This document shows, piece after piece, positions 1-8,981 of a DNA stretch of 64,000 bases. The stretch spans positions 558,001-622,000 of the forward strand of contig NZ_LXEI01000001.1 of the NCBI RefSeq assembly GCF_001642835.1, in the 5' to 3' direction. How positions within the stretch are numbered: the stretch's first letter is position 1; every line of letters starts with the position of its first letter. A model generated the notes under the pieces. That model did not search any database, was not told the origin of the DNA, and saw only the letters and a program-made list of their open reading frames with translations. The stretch comes from Pseudotamlana agarivorans. GTDB taxonomy: Bacteria; Bacteroidota; Bacteroidia; Flavobacteriales; Flavobacteriaceae. A program made the translations under genes and the position numbers.

Positions 1-543
1 GATTACCGTACCCATGAAACCAAGCATTGGTGCAAGAGCGATAAATAAAGATATCCAAGATACATTCTTTTCTAACTGTCCCATTTGTACACCACCGTAA
101 GCTACAACAGCTTTTTCAGCAGCATCAAGACCTTCATCAGTTCTATCTAAACCTTGGTAGTAGATAGATGCTACAGGTCCTTTTGTGTTTCTACAAACTT
201 CTTTAGCTGCTTCAACACCACCTGATGCTAATGCGTCCTCAACATCTTGAGTTAATTTTTTTGTATTTGTAGTAGAAAGGTTTAAAAAGATAATTCTCTC
301 AATAGCAATTGCTAAACCTAGAATTAAACATAATAATACGATCCCCATAAATCCAGGACCACCTTCAATAAATCTCTTTTTTAATTCTTGGTGAAACCCT
401 AAAGTTTCAGCAGGCGCAGCGTCATCTTGTGTAATAGTTGTTGCTACTGTTGTCGTAGTAGTTGTACTTGCAATTGTAGTTGCATTAGCAGTTCCAAATA
501 CCATCATTCCTGTTATGGCAAGGATAGAAAATAATCTTTTCAT
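1..543 (-). CDS. MotA/TolQ/ExbB proton channel family protein (3' end outside window)
   Basis: The frame begins with ATG at 541-543 and stays open to the window edge (181 codons), so the C-terminus is missing. It starts with a signal-peptide-like segment (MKRLFSILAITGMMVFGTANA), then a Thr-rich linker, a membrane segment (GIVLLCLILGLAIAIERIIF) typical of the first TolQ/ExbB helix, and the family sequence LEKNVSWISLFIALAPMLGF near the edge. Known role of the family: with an ExbD/TolR partner it uses the proton gradient to energise TonB-dependent outer-membrane transport or Tol/gliding functions. An N-terminal signal-like extension with a low-complexity linker is usual in Bacteroidota members. 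The partner exbD genes would be expected just beyond the left edge. A weak -7-like element (TATCTTTA on the minus strand, 576-583) precedes it. Confidence 0.9.
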   Translation of the reverse strand, partial: MKRLFSILAITGMMVFGTANATTIASTTTTTTVATTITQDDAAPAETLGFHQELKKRFIEGGPGFMGIVLLCLILGLAIAIERIIFLNLSTTNTKKLTQDVEDALASGGVEAAKEVCRNTKGPVASIYYQGLDRTDEGLDAAEKAVVAYGGVQMGQLEKNVSWISLFIALAPMLGFMGTVI

Positions 544-618
544 GTTCTAGATCTTAATTTTATTAGTTAAAGGGTTAAAGATAAAAAAAAAAAGCAATTA
601 AACTGCAAAAAATCACAG

Positions 619-706
619 CAGAGAGGAAGGGATTCGAACCCTCGATACCCTTTTGAGGTATACACACTTTCCAGGCGTGCGCCTTCGACCACTCGGCCAC
701 CTCTCT
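619..706 (-). tRNA. tRNA-Ser (anticodon GGA)
   Basis: On the minus strand the 7-bp acceptor stem AGAGAGG/CCTCTCT closes an 88-nt molecule with D-arm GGCCGAGTGGTCGAAGGC, anticodon loop CTGGAAA (anticodon GGA, reads UCC/UCU), a long variable arm (class II, expected for Ser) and T-loop GGTTCGAATCC. The discriminator base is G. CCA is not encoded. It lies between ansA and the proton-channel gene, all on the minus strand. Confidence 0.97.
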
Positions 707-779
707 ATTGTATGCTTATTTTTTTTCGGGGATGAAATAACAAAAAATTCTTTGAACCCTAAAATTTTGAAGGTTAATT

Positions 780-1811
780 TTAAGACAATTCTCCGCGTAA
801 AGGCGTTTCATACATGGTTTTGAACCGATTACCAGGTATTTCTTGCCCTAGTAAAAACATTAATTTTCCTAGAGCTGCTTCGGTGGTAATGTCTTTTCCA
901 GAGATAACGCCTATGTTTTTTAAAGCACTACTCGTTTCATAATGCCCCATCATAACACTTCCTCCTACACACTGTGTAATATTTATTATATGAATACCTT
1001 TTGAAATATTTTCTGTTAAAATATTTAAAAACCAAGATTCGGTGGTGCAATTTCCAGCACCATATGATTCTATAATAACTGCTTTTAGGTTTGGAGTTTG
1101 AAATATACTTTGAATTACAGCTTCGGTAATACCGGGATATACCTTTATTAGAGCTATATTATTGTCTAGTTTTTTATGAACTTTAAGTTTTTTACGTGTA
1201 TTGGGTTTAAACAAATACTCGTAATTCACCTTAAGATGCACCCCCGATTCGGCCAAATCATGATAGTTAAATGACGAAAAAGCTTGAAAATCTTCAGCAT
1301 TTAATTTCGTTGTTCTATTAGCGCGATATAATTTATATTCAAAGTATAAACACACCTCCTGAATATCAGGCTTACCTTTAGTTTGCAATGAAGCCACCTG
1401 AATAGAGGTTATTAAATTTTCTTTGGCATCGGTTCGTAAGTCTCCAATTGGCAATTGTGAGCCGGTAAACACCACAGGTTTTCCCAGGTTTTCCAACATA
1501 AAACTTAAAGCTGAAGCACTATAACTCATGGTATCACTACCATGAAGTACAACAAAACCATCGAAATCATCATATTGATCTTCTATAAGTTCTGCGATTT
1601 GAACCCAAGAATCGATGTTCATGTTACTAGAATCAATAGGTTCTTCAAAAGACACCGTATCGATATCACAGTCCAAAAGTTTTAATTCTGGGATTTGATC
1701 GAGTAAGGTTTTAAAATCGAATGATTTTAAGGCCCCGGTTTTAAAATCCTTAACCATCCCAATGGTTCCACCTGTATAAATGAGTAATATTTTTACTTTC
1801 GAACTTTTCAT
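780..1811 (-). CDS. ansA: type I L-asparaginase
   Basis: 343 residues, cytoplasmic (no signal peptide). Hydrolyses L-asparagine to aspartate and ammonia. The first catalytic loop YTGGTIGMV (residues 12-20, nucleophile Thr in GGT) and the second signature HGSDTMSYSAS (about 90-100, Thr-Asp pair) are both intact, and length matches type I bacterial asparaginases. Its start lies only 3 bp after the tatD stop, so the two are co-transcribed from the promoter upstream of tatD. tRNA-Ser follows 73 bp downstream on the same strand. Confidence 0.94.
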   Translation of the reverse strand: MKSSKVKILLIYTGGTIGMVKDFKTGALKSFDFKTLLDQIPELKLLDCDIDTVSFEEPIDSSNMNIDSWVQIAELIEDQYDDFDGFVVLHGSDTMSYSASALSFMLENLGKPVVFTGSQLPIGDLRTDAKENLITSIQVASLQTKGKPDIQEVCLYFEYKLYRANRTTKLNAEDFQAFSSFNYHDLAESGVHLKVNYEYLFKPNTRKKLKVHKKLDNNIALIKVYPGITEAVIQSIFQTPNLKAVIIESYGAGNCTTESWFLNILTENISKGIHIINITQCVGGSVMMGHYETSSALKNIGVISGKDITTEAALGKLMFLLGQEIPGNRFKTMYETPLRGELS

Positions 1812-1814
1812 ATC

Positions 1815-2588
1815 CTATTTATTAAAGACTTCTACCGAATTCTTTGTGGTTATTTCTGCAATTTCCTCTATGGATTTACCATATATCGCAGACAACCTCT
1901 CTAAAACCTTTAGTATATATAAACTTTCGTTCCGTTTTCCGCGGTACGGTACTGGTGCTAGATAGGGCGCATCTGTTTCTAAAACAATATGTTTAAGGTC
2001 AATATTATTTAGAAACTGATCTATTTTACCATTTTTAAAAGTGACTACCCCGCCGACCCCTAGTTTCATATTGTAAGAAATGGCTTGATGTGCCTGTTCC
2101 AAATTTCCGGTAAAACAATGAAATATACCAAATAAATCATCGGACTTCTCACTTTCAAGAACTTCAAAAATTTCATCAAAGGCTTCACGGCAATGAATTA
2201 CAATGGGCAATTTATATTTTTTCGCTAAGCGGATTTGATAGACGAATGCTTCCTTCTGAATATGTAATGTAGATTTATCCCAGTATAAGTCAATTCCTAT
2301 TTCACCAACAGCATAAAAGGACCGTTTTTCTAGCATGTCTTCTACATGTTGAAGTTCGGCCTTATAATCTTCCTTAACATGTGTAGGATGTAAACCCATC
2401 ATTAAGAATACATTTTCAGGGAAACGGGTTTCTAATTCCAGCATCGATTGAGTATATGTAGAATCTATGGCTGGAATGAAAAATCTTGAAACCCCTTGCT
2501 CTATTGCTCGGGTAATCATCTCCTCACGGTCGTCATCAAAAGCTTCACTATATAAATGGGTGTGTGTGTCTGTAATAATCAAAGGCAA
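1815..2588 (-). CDS. tatD: TatD family metal-dependent hydrolase (DNase)
   Basis: 257 residues of TIM-barrel amidohydrolase fold. Metal ligands visible in order: DTHTHLYSEAF (HxH at residues 9-11), GEIGIDLYWD (Glu near 96), IHCREA, FHCFTGN and the final ETDAPYLAP (Asp near 205). TatD proteins are Mg-dependent 3'-5' exonucleases acting in DNA repair and quality control. First gene of a tatD-ansA unit. A perfect -7 element (2619-2626) lies about 30 nt upstream and is back-to-back with the promoter of the plus-strand protease gene. Confidence 0.93.
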   Translation of the reverse strand: MPLIITDTHTHLYSEAFDDDREEMITRAIEQGVSRFFIPAIDSTYTQSMLELETRFPENVFLMMGLHPTHVKEDYKAELQHVEDMLEKRSFYAVGEIGIDLYWDKSTLHIQKEAFVYQIRLAKKYKLPIVIHCREAFDEIFEVLESEKSDDLFGIFHCFTGNLEQAHQAISYNMKLGVGGVVTFKNGKIDQFLNNIDLKHIVLETDAPYLAPVPYRGKRNESLYILKVLERLSAIYGKSIEEIAEITTKNSVEVFNK

Positions 2589-2618
2589 AATTTTAAATTA
2601 AAGGGTTATGGCTTTTGG

Positions 2619-2626
2619 CAAAAATA
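2619..2626 (-). promoter_or_regulatory. -7 element for tatD-ansA
   Basis: Reads TATTTTTG on the minus strand, a full match to the Bacteroidota TAnnTTTG. The predicted transcript start near 2613 leaves a leader of about 25 nt before tatD. No clear -33 TTTG is seen. Confidence 0.55.
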
Positions 2627-2642
2627 ATCGTTTTTACATGAT

Positions 2643-2650
2643 TATATTTG
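2643..2650 (+). promoter_or_regulatory. -7 element for the retropepsin / response-regulator unit
   Basis: TATATTTG, a full match to TAnnTTTG, ending 16 nt before the ATG at 2667. It is divergent from the tatD promoter, with 16 bp between the two -7 elements. Confidence 0.55.
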
Positions 2651-2666
2651 TATAAAACATGATGAT

Positions 2667-3110
2667 ATGGAAACGCTGCAACAATTTCTTACTGATAAAG
2701 GGTATTCTAAGATAAAACTACACCTTACTAAAACAAATCATTTTGAAATTAAGGCCTCCATAAATGGGAAAAAAGGACTTTTTATTTTAGACACCGGAGC
2801 TTCGAATTCCTGTGTTGGTTTTGAAGCCATTAAATCCTTTAAACTAAACGCTGAGGATTCCTTAATTAAAGCTGCTGGTGCAGGTGCCACTGATATGGAA
2901 ACCAAACTGTCTAAAAAGAACAAAATAAAGATAGGAAAATGGTCCAGTAATAAGGTTGTATTAGTTTTATTCAACCTCAATCATGTGAATGCTGCTTTAA
3001 TTAATCACAATTCCAAACCTGTAGATGGTATTATAGGGGCCGATATTTTAAAAAAAGGGAAAGCTGTAATAGACTACGAAAAGAAATACTTATATTTAAA
3101 GCTGAGTTAA
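2667..3110 (+). CDS. retropepsin-like aspartic protease
   Basis: 147 residues without signal peptide or membrane segment, so probably cytoplasmic. The catalytic motif FILDTGASNSC (Asp42-Thr-Gly-Ala) is followed about 80 residues later by the hydrophobic-Gly flap/core motif GIIGADIL, the layout of single-domain retropepsin-like (Asp_protease_2) proteins that act as homodimers. The substrate cannot be told from the sequence. The gene ends 9 bp before a NarL/LuxR response regulator, suggesting co-transcription. Confidence 0.82.
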   Translation: METLQQFLTDKGYSKIKLHLTKTNHFEIKASINGKKGLFILDTGASNSCVGFEAIKSFKLNAEDSLIKAAGAGATDMETKLSKKNKIKIGKWSSNKVVLVLFNLNHVNAALINHNSKPVDGIIGADILKKGKAVIDYEKKYLYLKLS

Positions 3111-3119
3111 TAGCAAAAT

Positions 3120-3764
3120 ATGAAAAGTTCTATTGTAATTGCGGATGACCACCCCCTAATTTTACGTGGACTACTAGATTTCTTAACCACAGAAGGTTAT
3201 CCAATTTTAGGAAGTTCTAGTGATGGGCAAACGGCATACAACCAAATTGTAAAACACAAGCCTGAAGTCGCCATATTGGATATTAATATGCCAGTAATGT
3301 CGGGACTTGAAGTTGCAGAACTCTGTTTAAAAAATGCCTTACCTACGAAAGTGGTTTTGCTTACGTTACATATTAATGAAAAATACTTCAATCAAGCGCT
3401 TGAATATAAAGTACAGGGTTATATTCTAAAAGAATTAGCCATAGAACAAATTGAAGAATGCATTGAGCAACTTAAACAAGGTAACACTTACTTTAGTCAG
3501 GAAATTGATGCTTATTTAGATCCCGATCACATAGATAACCAGCCAACTGATGCTATGCGCCAGTTAACTAAATCGGAATTAAAAATAGTAAAACTGATTT
3601 CAAAGCATAAGTCAAGTCACGAAATCGCCGAGCACTTATCTATTTCTGTTAGAACGGTAGAAAAACACAGAAGTAATATTGTAAAAAAATTAGAGATTAA
3701 TAACAGACCAACATCACTAGCCATCTGGGCTTTAATAAATAAAAGATTACTCTTCAAACTTTAA
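3120..3764 (+). CDS. orphan NarL/FixJ-family response regulator
   Basis: 214 residues. N-terminal receiver domain (about 1-120) with acidic pocket DD at 9-10, phospho-acceptor Asp54 in LDINMP, and conserved Lys104 in GYILKE. C-terminal LuxR-type helix-turn-helix (about 145-210) including SVRTVEKHRSNIVKKL. It should bind DNA on phosphorylation. No histidine kinase is adjacent; the only operon partner is the upstream retropepsin gene, 9 bp away. The downstream region holds a candidate small transcript that could be a target, but nothing proves it. Confidence 0.92.
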   Translation: MKSSIVIADDHPLILRGLLDFLTTEGYPILGSSSDGQTAYNQIVKHKPEVAILDINMPVMSGLEVAELCLKNALPTKVVLLTLHINEKYFNQALEYKVQGYILKELAIEQIEECIEQLKQGNTYFSQEIDAYLDPDHIDNQPTDAMRQLTKSELKIVKLISKHKSSHEIAEHLSISVRTVEKHRSNIVKKLEINNRPTSLAIWALINKRLLFKL

Positions 3765-3793
3765 CAATACAGTAAATTTAATTTTTAAATTTA

Positions 3794-3830
3794 ACAAGAG
3801 AAAACCTAATGCTTTTACGCTTTCTCTTGT
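3794..3830 (+). terminator. hairpin after the response regulator
   Basis: Perfect 10-bp inverted repeat ACAAGAGAAA / TTTCTCTTGT with a 17-nt loop, 30 bp after the stop codon. It lacks a clear U-tract, so terminator function is likely but not certain. Confidence 0.5.
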
Positions 3831-3935
3831 AAAATCATTAATTAAATAAAGCTAAAACCCTACAATTCAGTGTGTTTTATGTGAATTTTCTTAAGTAAAT
3901 CACAATGATTTCTTAAAATTACGTAGAACTGCGTA

Positions 3936-3966
3936 TTTGCTATTAAGATATAAGCTACTATCTTCG
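3936..3966 (+). promoter_or_regulatory. candidate promoter of a small transcript
   Basis: TTTG at 3936-3939, exactly 19 nt, then TATCTTCG at 3959-3966 (one mismatch to TAnnTTTG). This is the Bacteroidota -33/-7 layout with ideal spacing. It would start a transcript near 3972 that ends at the strong hairpin at 4194-4218. Confidence 0.5.
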
Positions 3967-4005
3967 TATTGCTATTAATTCTTTTGAGAGAGAATTTTTT
4001 TTAAC

Positions 4006-4031
4006 ACTCTGCACTGGAAACAGTGCAGGGT
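4006..4031 (+). ncRNA. GNRA-capped hairpin in the 5' part of the small transcript
   Basis: CTGCACTG-GAAA-CAGTGCAG is an 8-bp perfect stem closed by a GAAA tetraloop, extended to 11 bp at 4006-4008/4029-4031 with one wobble pair. It lies between the candidate promoter and the 31-codon frame at 4071. It is not a terminator (no U-tract), so it may be a stable RNA element or a leader structure. Confidence 0.45.
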
Positions 4032-4070
4032 TTATTAAGAAATCCTCTTAAAACTAAAAACAATACTCTC

Positions 4071-4166
4071 ATGGAAAATAACACATTCAACAGGTACTGT
4101 ACAATAGGTCTAACACTCCTTATTGTTTTTATTCTCAGTATAAACATTTACGTGTTTTTCATTTAA
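4071..4166 (+). CDS. putative 31-residue single-span membrane peptide
   Basis: ATG to TAA, 31 codons. It encodes a short polar head (MENNTFNRYC) followed by one hydrophobic helix rich in Leu, Ile, Val and Phe up to the end. It has its own candidate promoter, a structured leader and a strong terminator 28 bp after the stop, so it sits in an independent unit of about 250 nt between the response regulator (plus) and sucB (minus). The family is not recognised. The transcript could instead be a non-coding RNA with a fortuitous frame. Confidence 0.4.
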   Translation: MENNTFNRYCTIGLTLLIVFILSINIYVFFI

Positions 4167-4187
4167 TGCTATTATCAACTAAAAAAT

Positions 4188-4230
4188 AAAAAAGGGCGCT
4201 GAAATAAATTCAGCGCCCTTTTTTATTTTT
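4188..4230. terminator. bidirectional terminator
   Basis: 10-bp perfect stem GGGCGCTGAA / TTCAGCGCCC (4194-4218) with a 5-nt loop, flanked by A-rich sequence on the left and T-rich sequence on the right. It serves both the small plus-strand transcript and the convergent sucA-sucB mRNA. Confidence 0.9.
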
Positions 4231-4246
4231 TATATTATCTATTGGC

Positions 4247-5455
4247 TTATAATTCTAAAGCCTTTTTAATATCGTTATCCATTAGAATTTCAGTAGGGTT
4301 CTCTAAAGCTTCTTTAACAGCAACAAGGAATCCAACACTTTCTTTTCCATCAATAATTCTGTGGTCGTAAGATAGTGCCACGTACATGATTGGTCTAATT
4401 TCAACTTTACCATCGATAGCTACAGGTCTTTCAACAATGTTATGCATACCTAAAATTCCACTTTGAGGAGGGTTGATAATAGGCGTAGATAACATACTTC
4501 CAAACACACCACCATTGGTAATGGTAAAAGTACCACCAGTCATTTCATCAACAGTAATTTGACCGTCTCTTGCACGTAATGCTAAACGCTTTACTTCGGC
4601 TTCAACACCTCTAAAACTTAAATTTTCAGCATTTCTAATAACAGGAACCATTAATCCTTTAGGTCCTGATACTGCAATACTAATATCGCAAAAATCGAAA
4701 GAAAGCATTTCTTTACCACTAATCATTGAGTTTACTGCAGGATACATTTTTAATGCTCTCACTACAGCTAATGTAAAGAAGCTCATAAATCCTAATCCAA
4801 CACCGTGTTTAGATTTAAAAGTATCTTTATACTCTGAACGTAAAGCAAAAATTGGCGACATATCAACTTCGTTGAAAGTCGTTAACATAGCTGTTGTATT
4901 TTTTGCTTCAACTAAACGCTCTGCTACTTTTCTTCTTAGCATCGACATTTTACTAGTCGTGCTTGTTCTTGATCCTCCTGTTGGTGTTCCCATAGAAGGT
5001 ACGGCATTAATCGCATCGTCTTTAGTAACACGACCATCTTTACCTGATCCAGAAACAGCAGATGCTTCAATACCTTTTTCGGCTAATATTTTCTTAGCAG
5101 CAGGGCTTGCGCTACCCGTTGCATAAGTTTTAGCTTCAGGAGTCGCTTTTGGAGCTTCAGCAGCTGGAGCTTCTTCTTTCTTTTCTTCCTTTGCAGGAGC
5201 GTCACCTTCAGGTTTTTCAGCACTGGTATCGATTAAACAAACCACGGCGCCTACTTCTACAGCATCACCTTCTTCCGCTTTAAGCGTAATTATTCCGCTA
5301 ACTTCAGCAGGTAATTCTAGGGTTGCTTTATCACTATCCACTTCAGCAATAGCTTGATCTTTTTCTACGTAATCTCCATCTTCAACAAGCCATGTTGCAA
5401 TTTCAACTTCTGTAATAGATTCCCCTGGTGAAGGGACTTTCATTTCTAAAATCAT
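4247..5455 (-). CDS. sucB: 2-oxoglutarate dehydrogenase E2, dihydrolipoyllysine succinyltransferase
   Basis: 402 residues. N-terminal lipoyl domain (1-75) with the lipoylated Lys43 in [12 protein letters not shown]; an Ala/Pro/Glu-rich linker; the E1/E3-binding domain (about 110-150); then the 2-oxoacid acyltransferase catalytic domain with YDHRIIDG near the C-terminus (His365, Asp369). It transfers succinyl groups to CoA in the TCA cycle. It follows sucA by 35 bp on the same strand and ends at the shared bidirectional terminator. Confidence 0.96.
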   Translation of the reverse strand: MILEMKVPSPGESITEVEIATWLVEDGDYVEKDQAIAEVDSDKATLELPAEVSGIITLKAEEGDAVEVGAVVCLIDTSAEKPEGDAPAKEEKKEEAPAAEAPKATPEAKTYATGSASPAAKKILAEKGIEASAVSGSGKDGRVTKDDAINAVPSMGTPTGGSRTSTTSKMSMLRRKVAERLVEAKNTTAMLTTFNEVDMSPIFALRSEYKDTFKSKHGVGLGFMSFFTLAVVRALKMYPAVNSMISGKEMLSFDFCDISIAVSGPKGLMVPVIRNAENLSFRGVEAEVKRLALRARDGQITVDEMTGGTFTITNGGVFGSMLSTPIINPPQSGILGMHNIVERPVAIDGKVEIRPIMYVALSYDHRIIDGKESVGFLVAVKEALENPTEILMDNDIKKALEL

Positions 5456-5490
5456 TTTTTATAATTTTAATGGTATCTTATTTCTTTAAT

Positions 5491-8235
5491 CTAACTTTTT
5501 ATATCAAATACAGCATTAATAACTTGTTGCTGTCTTCTTTTATCTCTTGTACTTGACCCTGGAGCAGGCACAGAGTTATATGGTCTTGAACAAACTTCAA
5601 GTTTTACAAGTTCCATACGTTGTGCAATATGCATCCAAGCTCCCATGTTTTTAGGTTCTTCTTGTGCCCAAATATATTTCTCAACATTAGGGTAACGATT
5701 TATTACCGCATCTATTTTATCGATGTGTAATGGGAATAATTGCTCGATTCTAACTAAAGCAACTTCTTCTGTTCCTAATTCTTCACGTTGTGCTAATAAA
5801 TCGTAGTAGAATTTCCCTGTACAGAACACTAATTTTGTAACGTTATCTGGATTGATTGTATCATCAATAACCTCTTGGAATTCTCCTGATGCTAATTCAC
5901 TTATGGAAGATACGGCTTTTGGGTGACGCAATAAACTCTTAGGCGTGAATACGATTAAAGGTTTTCTAAAATCGCGTTTCATTTGACGACGTAACAGGTG
6001 GAAAAAGTTTGCTGGCGTTGTACAATCGGCAACAATCATATTATCGTTTCCACATAACTGTAAGTAACGCTCCATTCTTGCTGAAGAGTGCTCAGAGCCT
6101 TGTCCTTCGTATCCATGAGGTAATAATACAACGATACCATTTTGAGATTTCCATTTATCTTCTGCAGCCGATAAGTACTGATCGAATATAATTTGGGCAC
6201 CGTTACTAAAATCTCCAAACTGCGCTTCCCAGATAGTTAATGTATTTGGGTTGGCCATGGCGTAACCATAATCGAAACCTAACACACCGTATTCTGATAA
6301 GAAGGAATTGTAAATATACATTTCCCCTTTATTAGCTGGGTTTGTGTTTAATAAATTGATACGCTCTTCAGAAATTTCATCACGTAAAATCGCGTGTCTA
6401 TGACTAAAGGTTCCACGCTCTACATCTTGACCTGAGATACGCACATTAAATCCTTCTTCTAGCAAACTTCCGTATGCTAAAGTTTCGGCCATACCCCAAT
6501 CTAAAGTATCGGTTTCAAAAACCATTTTTGCTCTTCCGTCAAGAATACGCTCTGCTTTACGTAAAAACTTCACACCTTCTGGAACAGTAGACACAATTTT
6601 TGAAATACCTTCTAATTTATCTTTAGCATAGGCAGTATCGGCAGGCTCTAACATGGCATCAACACCACGACGTACAAATCCTTTCCAACGCTCCATCATG
6701 AACTCGCGAACTTTAGACGAATCGTCTTCTTTAGATTTTGTATAAGCCGTTTCAAGCGTTTCTTTAAACTCTTCAACAATTTGAGTAGAATATGCTTTAT
6801 CTATAGTGTTTTCAGCAATTAACTTATCCGAGTATATTTTAAACGGATTGGCATGCTTTGCAATATGTTTATATAAGTTAGGCTGTGTAAACCTAGGCTC
6901 ATCACCTTCGTTATGACCATATTTTCTATAGCCTAATAAATCGATATACACATCTTTTTTGTAACGCATTCTGTATTCTAATGCTAGCTCAACCGCGTGA
7001 ACTACAGCTTCAGCGTCATCTGAATTAACATGTAATACAGGCGACAAAGTAACTTTAGCGATATCTGTACAGTAAGTACTAGATCTTGCATCTAGATAGT
7101 TGGTAGTAAATCCTACTTGGTTATTCACAACAATATGAATAGTACCTCCTGTTTTATATCCGTTTAGCTGACTCATTTGAGCAACTTCGTAAACCACACC
7201 TTGACCCGCTATTGCAGCATCACCATGTACGATAATTGGAATGATTTTAGAATCATCACCATCATAATCATTATCAATCTTCGCTCTAGTAATTCCTTCG
7301 GCAACCGGGGCAACAGTTTCTAGATGCGATGGATTAGGCACCAAGTTCATTTTGATAGTTTTACCGTTTTGGTATGTTTTATCAAGTGTTAAACCTAAGT
7401 GGTACTTAACATCACCATCGATATAAGCATCTTCAAAATCTTTACCATCAAACTCGCTAAAAAGTTCGTTCATTGGCTTTCTAAAAATGTTAACCAAAGT
7501 ACTTAAACGACCACGGTGCGCCATTCCAAGAACACACTCTTTTACATCGTATTTTTTAGACGCATAAAAAAGCACATTACTAATAGCAGGAATTAGAGAT
7601 TCTCCACCTTCTAATGAAAAACGTTTTTGCCCAACATATTTGGTTTGCAAAAAGTTTTCGAAAGTTACGGCCTGATTTAATTTAGAAAGAATATACTTTT
7701 TAGTATCTGCCGAAAAGGTTGGGTGATTATCATTTTTATTTAATTGATCTTGCCACCACTTAATAACCTCCGGGTTTCTCAGGTACATATACTCCACACC
7801 AATAGAACTGCAATAAATACGTTCAAGGTGTTTTACAATTTCTCTTAATGTTTTAGGTCCGACACCTAAAACTTCACCAGCATTAAAAAGTGTATCTAAA
7901 TCGTTTTCGGAAAGATCAAAATTACTTAATTCTAAAGTTGGGGTATAGCTTCTTCTGTCGCGAACAGGGTTAGTTTTGGTGAACAAATGCCCACGCATTC
8001 TGTACCCATCAATCAGTCTTAATACATTAAATTCTTTCTGAACATGTTCTGGTATTTGTGTTGAAACACCTTCAATAATCTCACCATCTAACCCATAGTT
8101 CTCTGTTCCAAAGTCGTAACCTTGAAAAAAGGCTCTCCAACTAGGCTCTACACTATCTGGGTTTTCTAAATATTGATTATATAAGTCAGAAAAATACGCC
8201 GTGTGTGCGGCGTTTAAAAAAGAATATTTATCCAT
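5491..8235 (-). CDS. sucA: 2-oxoglutarate dehydrogenase E1 (thiamine diphosphate dependent)
   Basis: 914 residues, the normal length. The N-terminal E2-binding segment (DLYNQYLENPDSVEPSW, about 18-34) is present. Active-site and ThDP/Mg motifs include GMAHRGR (about 237-243), HGDAAIAGQG (337-346) and VNNQVGFTTN; the C-terminal transketolase-like half follows (LLPHGYEGQGSEHSSARMER). It decarboxylates 2-oxoglutarate and passes the succinyl group to SucB. A -7 element at 8280-8287 precedes it. The E3 (lpd) gene is not in this window. Confidence 0.97.
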   Translation of the reverse strand: MDKYSFLNAAHTAYFSDLYNQYLENPDSVEPSWRAFFQGYDFGTENYGLDGEIIEGVSTQIPEHVQKEFNVLRLIDGYRMRGHLFTKTNPVRDRRSYTPTLELSNFDLSENDLDTLFNAGEVLGVGPKTLREIVKHLERIYCSSIGVEYMYLRNPEVIKWWQDQLNKNDNHPTFSADTKKYILSKLNQAVTFENFLQTKYVGQKRFSLEGGESLIPAISNVLFYASKKYDVKECVLGMAHRGRLSTLVNIFRKPMNELFSEFDGKDFEDAYIDGDVKYHLGLTLDKTYQNGKTIKMNLVPNPSHLETVAPVAEGITRAKIDNDYDGDDSKIIPIIVHGDAAIAGQGVVYEVAQMSQLNGYKTGGTIHIVVNNQVGFTTNYLDARSSTYCTDIAKVTLSPVLHVNSDDAEAVVHAVELALEYRMRYKKDVYIDLLGYRKYGHNEGDEPRFTQPNLYKHIAKHANPFKIYSDKLIAENTIDKAYSTQIVEEFKETLETAYTKSKEDDSSKVREFMMERWKGFVRRGVDAMLEPADTAYAKDKLEGISKIVSTVPEGVKFLRKAERILDGRAKMVFETDTLDWGMAETLAYGSLLEEGFNVRISGQDVERGTFSHRHAILRDEISEERINLLNTNPANKGEMYIYNSFLSEYGVLGFDYGYAMANPNTLTIWEAQFGDFSNGAQIIFDQYLSAAEDKWKSQNGIVVLLPHGYEGQGSEHSSARMERYLQLCGNDNMIVADCTTPANFFHLLRRQMKRDFRKPLIVFTPKSLLRHPKAVSSISELASGEFQEVIDDTINPDNVTKLVFCTGKFYYDLLAQREELGTEEVALVRIEQLFPLHIDKIDAVINRYPNVEKYIWAQEEPKNMGAWMHIAQRMELVKLEVCSRPYNSVPAPGSSTRDKRRQQQVINAVFDIKS

Positions 8236-8279
8236 TGTAAGTTAAAGTCTCCTGTAGTTTTTTCAAAAAAAATATTTCT

Positions 8280-8287
8280 CAAAAATA
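8280..8287 (-). promoter_or_regulatory. -7 element for sucA-sucB
   Basis: TATTTTTG on the minus strand, a full match to TAnnTTTG, about 45 nt upstream of the sucA ATG. No clear -33 element. Confidence 0.45.
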
Positions 8288-8392
8288 CAACTTTTAGTAA
8301 AATTAGATGATTCTTTGCCTATATTTATGGCAGTTCATCTTCATTTCACGAATATGATCAAAATAGTGTTAATTTTTTAATATATTATTATT

Positions 8393-8926
8393 TTGAAGAA
8401 GACTTTATTTCATATTACTAAAAAAGCAAGCCTATTATGCGTTGTTTTTTCTTTCTGCTTTATCAATATTCAAGCACAACAGACTAAAGGCGATTTTTGG
8501 AATCAGGTGCGCTACGGTGGCAGCCTGGGATTAAGTTTCGGCAATGATTTTTTTAGCGGCACGATTGCTCCAAGTGCCATTTACCAATTTGATGAGCGTT
8601 TTGCCTTAGGTCTGGGCCTAAACGCCACATTTAACAACCAAAAAGACCTATACAAATCTACCATTTTAGGTGGTAGCCTTATTGGTTTATACAATGTAAT
8701 TCCTGCGATACAAATTTCGGCAGAATTCGAACAGCTTAATGTTAACCAAAATTTCGATGCTACTACTATTTACCGAGATGAAAATTATTGGGTTTCAGCA
8801 CTATATTTGGGCGCTGGTTACCGCACCGGAAATTTTGCGTTTGGCGTGCGTTATGACGTGTTATATGACGACGATAAAAGCATTTATTTCAGCCCATGGT
8901 CCCCATTTTTCAGGGTGTATTTTTAA
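8393..8926 (+). CDS. putative outer-membrane beta-barrel protein
   Basis: 177 residues, best start TTG at 8393. It has a signal peptide (Lys-rich start, hydrophobic core, cleavage after FINIQAQ) and then alternating aromatic/polar strands with glycine turns (SLGLSFGNDFF, ALGLGLNATF, YLGAGYRTGNFAFGVRYDVLY), ending with the aromatic terminus SPFFRVYF expected of an outer-membrane barrel. The size suggests about eight strands. No specific function is recognised. It is divergent from sucA and not in an operon with the next gene. Confidence 0.7.
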   Translation: MKKTLFHITKKASLLCVVFSFCFINIQAQQTKGDFWNQVRYGGSLGLSFGNDFFSGTIAPSAIYQFDERFALGLGLNATFNNQKDLYKSTILGGSLIGLYNVIPAIQISAEFEQLNVNQNFDATTIYRDENYWVSALYLGAGYRTGNFAFGVRYDVLYDDDKSIYFSPWSPFFRVYF

Positions 8927-8981
8927 ACCTTAGTAAAACAAACACAAGGCCACAATTATAAAAATCTCTTTAAAAAGGATC

